From: Niebla homalea
Taxonomy: Eukaryota; Ascomycota; Lecanoromycetes; Lecanorales; Ramalinaceae
Direction: 5' to 3'
Length of the DNA: 64,000 nucleotides
Assembly (NCBI GenBank): GCA_019925105.1
Contig: JAHGAU010000024.1
Coordinates: forward strand, 620,001-684,000
Part shown: positions 56,755 through 64,000 of the stretch, piece by piece
Position numbering within the stretch: position 1 is the first letter of the stretch
How the letters are laid out: each line of letters begins with the position of its first letter
Notes under the pieces: generated by a model
The model's database searches: none
What the model was told of the DNA's origin: nothing
The model's input: only the letters and a program-made list of their open reading frames with translations
Made by a program: the position numbers and the translations under genes

Positions 56755-59700
56755 ATGGCATTCATGTCGGACATGTCTGCCGTGCCTGGGCCTCATGGCC
56801 ATAGTGATGAATCAAACGGTCAAATGCCATTCAACAAGGACTTCAAATACGTTCATTCGCAGAGTATTGCCCATAATTTTGGTAGTCTGATCGCTCGCAC
56901 CGATCGAAAACCATCAAAATCTGGCAAGACAAAAAATAAGAAGCGTCCATCAGAGCAGGCAGATATCGCCAATCATATGGCCTTTGACCGCTCAAATGGA
57001 AGACCACCACCGCCACCACCACCCCCTCCAAGGAGCTTAAATCAAGGCTTGTTCATTAACCGTTCGTCTTCCTTCCCCACGCATATCGCACCACAGCCCA
57101 CGAGACCTGTCCCGTCAGGTCTACCCCGAAACTTAATGTCACCGGGAACACCATGGGTTGAAGGTTCAATGACAGGGGAAGCTCCTGATGTTTACTATGA
57201 GGACATGGACGATGGCGAGTTGTCTGAAGCTATGGATGAGAGTTCTGGTTCCGAGGCAGATACGCCACTGCCAGTCTATCAGCTCGATGGGGCTTCAGAT
57301 GAGCCTCTTGTCGACCGCGGTCACTTCATGGACAAGTCAGACCATCTAAAGGTAAATGACTCGTCAGACTGTATGGACTTGAGCTCCGGACCAGAAGCTG
57401 AAAATGACTCTGACGACGAGTCTTCGGTAAGTCTAAGAGCTAGTACAACACCTTTCAACCATTCCGCAGCCTCTTCCCATACTTCGGCAAATTTGTCGAA
57501 TGGCGTGCCAACCGCCGCGGACGAGCATCCCTCATCCAACACTGCGTTGAAAGCACCCTCACCACTGTCTGAAATATCCTCTCAGCTCTCGCCCGCACGA
57601 TCGACTACACCGGTGGCACTGAAACCGCCGCTGGGGTCCCCAAAACCGACAGCATCGTCCAAGTCACCAAAGTCTCCCAGAATGCGACGAGTAAATTTCT
57701 CGGAGAAGCGGCCAAAGGCCGCAGTATCTGAAAATATGAATGCATCTACTGTGGCGCAGCAAGGTATACACGCAGCGTATGCATCGCGACTGAATCCTTT
57801 TGCACTCCATAATCAAGAGTACCGATTGTTGCGTGATCACATTTGCCACTCACATGTCACGGCATACCTGAACATCCGAAATCGTATATTGCGTTTGTGG
57901 GTGAGGAATCCGCTGATCCAAGTGACTGCCGAAGAAGCAACTGGCTGCTCTCAATCAGCCAGATGGAAGAGTCTCGCAAAAGTGGCCTACGAGTGGCTGG
58001 TGAGGAAAGGTTACATCAACTTCGGCTGTCTTGAGATACCGGATCCTCCAGACCTGAAGACCAAGAAGTATAAGCTCAAGCGGATAAAGAAGAAGACGAT
58101 TGCCATTGTTGGAGCAGGCATGGCAGGCTTGGGCTGTGCAAGGCAGCTGCAAGGTCTGATCCAACATTACAAAGAGACGTGGACGGCTGTTGGCGAGGAG
58201 CCACCTGATGTCGTTCTGCTCGAAGGCCGCAATCGAATTGGGGGTCGACTTTATTCTCATCCTCTGAAAAATCAAAATGCAAAGGGCATACCGGAGAAGA
58301 AACGTTGCACGGCCGAGATGGGCGCTCATATCATCATCGGCTTCGATCATGGTAACCCGTTGAGCATGATTGTTCGAGGCCAGTTGGCTCTACCTTATCA
58401 CACACTGAGAGATAATTCGACCTTACATGATACGAACGGGGATGTAGTTGAGGACGCTAGGGACCATATGGTGGAGGCCCTGTACAATGACTGCTTGGAC
58501 CGGGCGAGTGCTTATAGGCATAGAATGCCTCATCCTATGACTGTAGAGGGCGATAGAGAGCTGATAGAGCTGGGGAAAGACTCGCAACAGAAGGGCGGTC
58601 CAACTATTGCCGAAGTCGAGATTGATACGCCCAACGTCCCTGCAGCATACAGTAACAATGAGACTGAGAGCGTGCCAGGTGGCATGGACAAGCTGACTGG
58701 CAAGGCCCACATGATTACTGGGCCACGAAAAAAGGAGCCCCCAGCTGCTGTTGCTGAAGCAATGGGCTGGCGTTTGGGGGAGAATGTGGTTCCTTACGAT
58801 GACCTGAATCTGGACGCGGTTGTACAATCTACAGATCATCCGACCCTAGGGGCTGCGATGGATGAAGCTGTCAAACAGTATCAATTCCTCCTTGACCTTA
58901 CACCTCAAGACATGCGCCTCATCAATTGGCATTATGCCAATCTAGAATACGCCAATGCAGCAAATGTAGGCAAGCTCAGCCTTGGTGGATGGGATCAAGA
59001 TGCTGGGAATGAGTTTGAAGGGAGGCATACTCAAATCATCGGAGGATACCAGCAAGTACCCCGGGCAATATATCAATCTCCGAAAAAACTGGATCTTCGG
59101 ACAAGAAAAGCTGTCCAAAAGATCGAGTATAGCATCTGGAGCGGCAACTCCAAGACACCTGGTGCAAAAATTCATTGCGAAGATGGCGATGCAGTTGATG
59201 CTGATTATGTGGTTCTGACGTCTCCTCTGGGTGTCTTGAAGGATAGAGCTATTGAATTCAGTCCAGCTTTGCCTGACTGGAAGCTTGGCCCTATTGACCG
59301 ACTGGGTTTCGGCATCCTGAACAAGTGCATCCTCGTGTACGATGCACCCTTCTGGGACGTGGACAAAGACATGTTTGGCTTATTGCGAGAACCAGAAGTG
59401 GAGGACAGCGTGGAACAGGAGGACTATGTCGCCAATAGAGGTCGCTTTTACTTCTTTTGGAATTGTATCAAAACGTGTGGGCGACCGGTACTCATTTCCC
59501 TTCTGGCTGGGGATGCTGCACAGCAGGCCGAAAATACCTCTGATGCTGAGCTTGTCTCAGAGGTGACTGGAGAGCTCGCAAAGATATTCAAAGGCAGATC
59601 TGTTCCCCCTCCGCAGGAAAGCATCATCACAAGATGGGCCCAAGATCGCTTCGCTCGTGGAACGTACTCATATGTTGGCGCAGAAGCTATCCCGGGAGAC

Positions 59701-60567
59701 TACGATGTCATGGCTGCTCGTGTTGGCAACTTGCATTTTGCCGGAGAAGCGACCTGTGCTACCCACCCCGCTACTGTCCACGGAGCTTACATATCTGGCC
59801 TACGAGCTGCGTCGGAGATCATTGATGATCTTCTTGGCCCTATCAATATACCCGACAACCTGGTGTCATCGGCCACTCAAACACATGCAGATGACGTACC
59901 AAAGCAGGACACGCCACTTCAACCGCAAAGAGCAATCTCCTCATCCAGCAAGCCTAAGTTAGGACCAATCCTCGCAGCCAAACCAGCGCCCTCCGCGTCC
60001 GCCACGCCCAGCATTATTGCTCCCCCAGAAGCACCCAAATCCCGCAAAGCTCGCCTCGAAACCTTTGAGGCCGAGATCATCGACGCCATCAACAAAGCTC
60101 TTGGCTACCGGCCCTCCCGACCCAAGAATATCCGCCCGAACGCCTACATTCTCTTCTCTCAAGAGATGTGGTCATCCGTCAGAGCGGAATTGGCGGCGCA
60201 ACCCCAACCCCAACTCCCATCCAGGAAACCGGCCGACACCATCCGCGTTCATGTAGGCAACCGGTGGACCGCTCTCTCGGAGGAAGATCGTCGCCCATAC
60301 CAACTACGCGCCGAGCAGCAGAAAGAAGAAGGCCGCTTGGAAACGCTGAGCTTTGATGAGAGATTGAGGACCTGGGATGCCAAGGCCATCGATATCAGGA
60401 GGCGCTTCATCGAGGAACATCCGGATGTGCTGACCGAGCAGGAGGAGAAGGAGATGTGGGTCGCGCTGGAGCAGTACGGCGAGATTGAGGGTGTGGAGAG
60501 GAAGGCGAAGAAGAATAGTGGGTATGCTGACCCGAGTAGCGAGGATGTGGATGTTGTCATGGGATAG
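56755..60567 (+). CDS. Lysine-specific histone demethylase, LSD1/KDM1 type, with SWIRM and HMG-box domains
   Basis: This is a FAD-dependent amine oxidase acting on methyl-lysine of histone H3. The single exon gives 1270 residues from the ATG at 56755 (MAFMSDMSAVPG). The N-terminal ~330 residues are disordered, with a proline run and acidic Ser patches. SWIRM lies at about 340-435 (AYASRLNPFALHNQEYRLL to YEWLVRKGYINFGCLEIP). The oxidase domain starts KKKTIAIVGAGMAGLGCARQL with the dinucleotide loop. GRNRIGGRLYS, VVLTSPLGVLKDRAIEFSP and a closing GNLHFAGEATCATHPATVHGAYISGLRAA follow. An HMG box near 1120-1195 (RPKNIRPNAYILFSQEMWSSVRAEL) matches the fungal and S. pombe LSD domain layout. An extended loop rich in charged residues sits inside the oxidase. 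The intronless state at 3.8 kb is noteworthy. Confidence 0.94.
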   Translation: MAFMSDMSAVPGPHGHSDESNGQMPFNKDFKYVHSQSIAHNFGSLIARTDRKPSKSGKTKNKKRPSEQADIANHMAFDRSNGRPPPPPPPPPRSLNQGLFINRSSSFPTHIAPQPTRPVPSGLPRNLMSPGTPWVEGSMTGEAPDVYYEDMDDGELSEAMDESSGSEADTPLPVYQLDGASDEPLVDRGHFMDKSDHLKVNDSSDCMDLSSGPEAENDSDDESSVSLRASTTPFNHSAASSHTSANLSNGVPTAADEHPSSNTALKAPSPLSEISSQLSPARSTTPVALKPPLGSPKPTASSKSPKSPRMRRVNFSEKRPKAAVSENMNASTVAQQGIHAAYASRLNPFALHNQEYRLLRDHICHSHVTAYLNIRNRILRLWVRNPLIQVTAEEATGCSQSARWKSLAKVAYEWLVRKGYINFGCLEIPDPPDLKTKKYKLKRIKKKTIAIVGAGMAGLGCARQLQGLIQHYKETWTAVGEEPPDVVLLEGRNRIGGRLYSHPLKNQNAKGIPEKKRCTAEMGAHIIIGFDHGNPLSMIVRGQLALPYHTLRDNSTLHDTNGDVVEDARDHMVEALYNDCLDRASAYRHRMPHPMTVEGDRELIELGKDSQQKGGPTIAEVEIDTPNVPAAYSNNETESVPGGMDKLTGKAHMITGPRKKEPPAAVAEAMGWRLGENVVPYDDLNLDAVVQSTDHPTLGAAMDEAVKQYQFLLDLTPQDMRLINWHYANLEYANAANVGKLSLGGWDQDAGNEFEGRHTQIIGGYQQVPRAIYQSPKKLDLRTRKAVQKIEYSIWSGNSKTPGAKIHCEDGDAVDADYVVLTSPLGVLKDRAIEFSPALPDWKLGPIDRLGFGILNKCILVYDAPFWDVDKDMFGLLREPEVEDSVEQEDYVANRGRFYFFWNCIKTCGRPVLISLLAGDAAQQAENTSDAELVSEVTGELAKIFKGRSVPPPQESIITRWAQDRFARGTYSYVGAEAIPGDYDVMAARVGNLHFAGEATCATHPATVHGAYISGLRAASEIIDDLLGPINIPDNLVSSATQTHADDVPKQDTPLQPQRAISSSSKPKLGPILAAKPAPSASATPSIIAPPEAPKSRKARLETFEAEIIDAINKALGYRPSRPKNIRPNAYILFSQEMWSSVRAELAAQPQPQLPSRKPADTIRVHVGNRWTALSEEDRRPYQLRAEQQKEEGRLETLSFDERLRTWDAKAIDIRRRFIEEHPDVLTEQEEKEMWVALEQYGEIEGVERKAKKNSGYADPSSEDVDVVMG

Positions 60568-61143
60568 GGATATGGAACGGCGTGCGCGCGCGCGATATTG
60601 AAGGTTTGGTCGCTTGTAGCCTGCCTTTTCAGGGCGTTGGCATGCGTGCATGGGTCGGGTGACTGGATTGCATTTCATGGGATGCAGGCATGGAGTCAAT
60701 TGTTTTCTCTAGCATACGGTATTAGTCTAGGTGTATTCTCGGGGGTATGAGCGAGAACAAGATAGAGAGAGAGAGACTTCCTGAATTAGTGAATGAGTAT
60801 GCATAGCCCTGCTCGGTCCATGGTGGCAGCTATGCCTACTGCTTTACTTTAGACATGCGACTTACGTGCCGACTTTGGTTTGTCTTGAGGTATGCATATG
60901 CTGGACCGTAACTGGATGTTGTACGACCCTCTGTCCGAGTCGTGTCGGATTCAATCCGCGAAAACACAATGCCCTACACTTGGAATATCAAAACCCACTG
61001 TCCCAATCGAGGCAACACCGCTTCACAGGAACTTTTCAGAATTATGAATTATACAAATAATGTCACACTCATGGGCCAACGTGCCCACCCATTATTTTTC
61101 CCCTACTCCTACTCTCAAAACCCTAATCTATCCATCTACTCAC
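60568..61143. other. Convergent 3' ends with short GC and GA repeats
   Basis: There are 576 bp. A GC dinucleotide run is at 60584-60594 and a GA run at 60764-60776. A B-box-like GGATTCAATCC at about 60947 lacks a matching tRNA structure. No gene was seen. Confidence 0.5.
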
Positions 61144-63288
61144 TCAACCCGCCTCCCCCACCTCCTCATCCACCCCGACAATCGGCCCCCTCTCCCCCTC
61201 CCCCATCTCCATCCGCATCTCCCACTTCACCCCCCCTTCCTGCCCCTCCTCCTCCACCCTCTTCAAAATCCTCAAGACCTCCTCCGTCCGAACCTTGACC
61301 CACCAGCCGCGCGTGACCCTCCGCCTCATCACCGCCTCGAACCGCTCCGACCTCTTCCCCAGCCAGTTCGCCAGCCTCTCGACTGGGCTACTTCTCCTCC
61401 CCGCGGCCGCATCAGCCTCGCTCATCAGCGAATCCATCCACCTCTCGAACTCGGTCTTCTCGTGCCGGTGCGGTGCTTCGGCGGGGGGGGAGACGGTGAG
61501 ACCGGCGTAGGCGGACACGGTGCCGAGGACCTCCCAACTCCCGATCACGCGGGCCGGGTGGGCGGAGAGGGCGTAGTCCATGGTCTGCCAGAATGTCGGG
61601 TCCGAGAGCTTGGCGGGGTCTTCGGTCTTGGAGTAGAGCCAGAGGGGTTCGCTGCTCTTCATCATCGTCGTCGTCAGGTTGGCATTCCCCCTCCCTGTTG
61701 TTGTTGTTGATGTTGTTGTTGTGGTAGCTAATGCAGCAGGCGGCGGTGGTGGCGGCATCTCGAGGAAACGCGTGACCCCGGTCATGCATGCGAGGGTGTC
61801 CATGTGGACTCGCCGTAGAGGTCGGGGATCGGTTTCAGGGATCACGAGGCCGTGGAGGCGGAGCAAGGCTTCTGCGCCCGGGTAGTTCTGGCGCGATATG
61901 GCCAGCATGCCGGCATTCGCCATGAATGCTCCCAATGTGGAGCCAACGAGTGTCAAGGCTAACCCGCGGTAGTAGAGGGACTTGGCCCGTCGTGTCCAGA
62001 TCCAGGATGCACCCACTGCGGCGACGGCGGTGAGGGGGGGGATGGTGTAAACGATGAAACGCCACTCCTTGTGCGGCTGGATGCTGTAGATGAGGATGTA
62101 GGCGAGGTTTGGGATTAAGATGGCAAGGGCCGGGGGGCGTAGCAGCGGGGAGAGGAGGGTGAATGGGATGCAGGCTAGCAGGATGAAAGGGTTGAAGAGG
62201 AGACGGGGGATGGAGGATGTGAGGTAGAAATGCCAGGGAGAGGTGCCCCAATTAAGGGATTGGCCGTGATAGATGTTATAGATGAAGGCGCTGAGTTCAG
62301 ACCACAGGGGCCGGGGGGAGCGCCAGAAGAAGGTGTCGATGGGTATGGTGAGGCTGAGGGATAGGAGGGCGGAGATGATGCCGGTGGTGAGGATTGTGGG
62401 GAGGGGAAGGCGGATGTGGGGATGGAGACACAGGTAGAGGGTGTGTGCGCCGAGGAGTATGGCGAGCTCAGAGCGGAAGATTATGCCTGCTGCTGTGAGG
62501 AAGGAAAGGGCCCAGGTTTGGCGGGCTCGACTAGGGCGGGAAGAGGGACGGCGACCGGCTATTGGAAGAAGGTTGCGAGCTGCTAGGATTGCTGAAGGTA
62601 GTGTGAGATGGCAGGTGGGAGAGGTTGAGGAATATGGACGTACTGAGGCCGAAGGCAAAGAAGTTTGGTAATGTTCGGGATGCATAGTACATGATGTGGA
62701 ATTGGCTGGCTTGAAAAAGAGAATACCAATTGGCAGTATCTGGACCAAACGCCTTTGCAATTCCATTGCGGAAAGAGATCAGACAGTAGGCATTGAAGAG
62801 TCCCAAGACGGCTCTGACTAGGCAAGGGATGTATTAGTTTTGGAAGGAAACGTATAAAATTCGCGGGCACCTCATCTCGTTACATGCTCAAACTCAATGA
62901 AGAGGAAGAAGAAAATACCAATAACTTGTCTGTTCACTTCTGACCCCAACGCATTTTGAAGCCATATCAACGGCCAACTTGTGGCCGCCAATAGCAAGGG
63001 CCCAACGAACGTTCTGGGGACGGGACCAGTGAAAGTGAGATGATCATAATGACTTCGTAAATGGGCATCCACGTTTTGCCATGAAACACCATGAGTCAAG
63101 ATATCATGAGTTGCCTGGACATTGAACGATTCCTCGACCTTGGTGTATGGCGCCAGGACAAGTTGAAGCAGTATGCATGTCGGGATGAGCAGCGAGCATA
63201 ATAAATCTATAGAAGGCCGTTAGTATGCTCTCAATCGAAAATAACATCTGAAGATTTTTGGCAATGACTGACCTACGACTCGCCTCAT
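61144..63288 (-). CDS. ALG12: Dol-P-Man:Man7GlcNAc2-PP-Dol alpha-1,6-mannosyltransferase ALG12
   Basis: This ER membrane GT22 enzyme adds the eighth mannose of the N-glycan precursor. Exons (minus strand) are 63288-63273 (16 nt), 63206-62919, 62817-62644 and 62591-61144, giving 641 residues. Introns are 66, 101 and 52 nt. Joined sequence is MRRVV-DLLCSLLIPTCILLQLVLAPYTKVEESFNVQATHDIL, followed by HYDHLTFTGPVPRTFVGPLLLA, VNRQVI-VRAVLGLFNAY, FHIMYYASRTLPNFFAFGLS and TAAGIIFRSELA. KVEESF is the GT22 loop, and PVPRTF with HKEWRFIVYTIPPL are ALG12 marks. Multiple hydrophobic helices follow. The tail after about residue 480 is long and charged, with a Thr run; yeast Alg12 has 551 residues. The first intron has donor GTCAGT and branch ACTAAC. 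Confidence 0.93.
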
Positions 63289-63512
63289 TGCAAATAGTAT
63301 TCACTGTACGTCTGCTCATAATTGTCTGGTATTCGTAAACAGTAGTAGTGAGCTTGGAATTGGAGGTCAACCTGACGTCGCGCGTTCTTCGTCGCGCGAT
63401 TTGTCCGCTCAGCCCTACGCAGCTCCGCAGCTCCAGGTACTGAAACCATCTCCTCCTCCGCATCCAACTCCGCAGCAAGACCTCTAAAACCAACTCTCGC
63501 TTAGTGATCAGC
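63289..63512. promoter_or_regulatory. Shared upstream region of ALG12 and YOS1
   Basis: These 224 bp separate the start codons of two early-secretory-pathway genes. The centre contains GCG-rich sequence (CGTCGCGCG around 63376). No defined site was recognised. Confidence 0.5.
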
Positions 63513-63834
63513 ATGTTGTTTGGACTAGGGAACCTCTTTTACGGTATCTTGAGTCCAGAGTCACCAATCTCGGTCTCATCAAGCTGACCTGTACAGTCTC
63601 AATTCTCCTCGTCAATGCCGTTGCCGTACTTTCAGAGGACCGCTTTCTCGCACGAAGTAAGTCTCGAGCCGGCGCAGGTCAGGCGCAATATGGGGCCGAG
63701 TCCAGATAGCTAAGTCGAATTAGTTGGATGGGGTAATACGCCCACAGAGCCTTCCTTTGGAGGAGGCGGTGACCAAGCGAGCGTGAAGTCGAAATTGGTG
63801 AACCTAATATCGAGCGTGAGGACGTTGATGAGGA
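63513..63834 (+). CDS. YOS1: ER-to-Golgi transport protein YOS1 (IER3IP1 family), 3' end outside the window
   Basis: This small membrane protein works with the Yip1-Yif1 complex in COPII vesicle traffic. Visible exons are 63513-63543, 63597-63656 and 63724-63834. Introns of 53 and 67 nt keep phase, and a third donor (GTGAGT at 63835) opens an intron that runs past the window end. Joined sequence is MLFGLGNLFYVSILLVNAVAVLSEDRFLARIGWGNTPTE, then a short Gly-rich loop, then KSKLVNLISSVRTLMR. This follows the family closely: N-terminal helix, conserved NAVAVLxExRFLARIGW, and the INLISAVRTLxR block. The expected last ~20 residues (a second membrane helix) are missing here. A CTGAC branch-like motif at 63989 suggests the last exon starts just beyond 64000. 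Confidence 0.9.
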
Positions 63835-64000
63835 GTGAGTGGTTTCCCCCTTCTCCACACATCCGGATGGCCTCTCTATGCCATTGCAAGGCAAACCTAT
63901 CACCAGTCGGACCAAAACACTTCCCCGGGACCACCAGCTTAGCCAGCCGGAGCCGCCGAGAAAGTCCACTCTACGTATTGGAGAACAACTGACTTGGACT

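Noticed and set aside
60930..60975. B-box-like GGATTCAATCC suggesting a tRNA
   Set aside because: No matching A box, anticodon arm or acceptor stem is found around it.

Overview
This window is nuclear DNA from a filamentous ascomycete fungus (Pezizomycotina). A Dothideomycetes- or Eurotiomycetes-like source is my guess, not something the sequence proves. The evidence is dense protein-coding genes on both strands, introns mostly of 45-70 nt with GTRNGT donors and CTAAY or TACTAAC branch sites, and several proteins of fungal type (PWP1, RRN3, the 49 kDa complex I subunit, MPH1, an SWIRM/HMG-box LSD1). I found 25 well-supported genes and one doubtful small one. No rRNA, tRNA, CRISPR array or transposon could be supported. 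The gene models were built by hand: each exon junction was checked for reading phase and for continuity of a known protein family.

Layout, left to right: PRP16 helicase (-, cut by the left edge); PWP1 (+); a conserved fungal protein of unknown function (+); a TMCO4/Mil1-type DUF726 protein (+); complex I 49 kDa subunit (-); a TDP2-like phosphodiesterase (-); a fungal hypothetical protein (+); a UBE2W-like E2 (-); UBA3, the NEDD8 E1 subunit (+); RPAC1/AC40 (-); RRN3 (+); an STE20-type kinase (+); TEL2 (-); VPS33 (-); histidyl-tRNA synthetase (+); a ubiquitin-like-domain protein (+); a GH2 beta-galactosidase (+); a small membrane protein (-); a CaM kinase (+); COQ6 (+); a small conserved beta-rich protein (+); dynamitin (-); MPH1 helicase (+); capping protein beta (+); an LSD1-type demethylase (+); ALG12 (-); YOS1 (+, cut by the right edge).

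Most genes are housekeeping. A recurring arrangement is the divergent pair with a 220-365 bp shared upstream region: PRP16/PWP1, UBE2W-like/UBA3, RPAC1/RRN3, VPS33/HisRS, dynamitin/MPH1 and ALG12/YOS1. Three of these join genes of one pathway: ubiquitin-like conjugation, RNA polymerase I, and the early secretory pathway. The most unusual structures are micro-exons: 6 nt in UBA3, inside the nucleotide-binding loop, and 12 nt in the neighbouring E2 gene. HisRS has an in-frame upstream ATG that would add a mitochondrial-type leader, so one gene probably serves cytosol and mitochondria. The GH2 beta-galactosidase is intronless and bacterial in style, so it may have been acquired by transfer. I did not find a convincing new multi-gene system.
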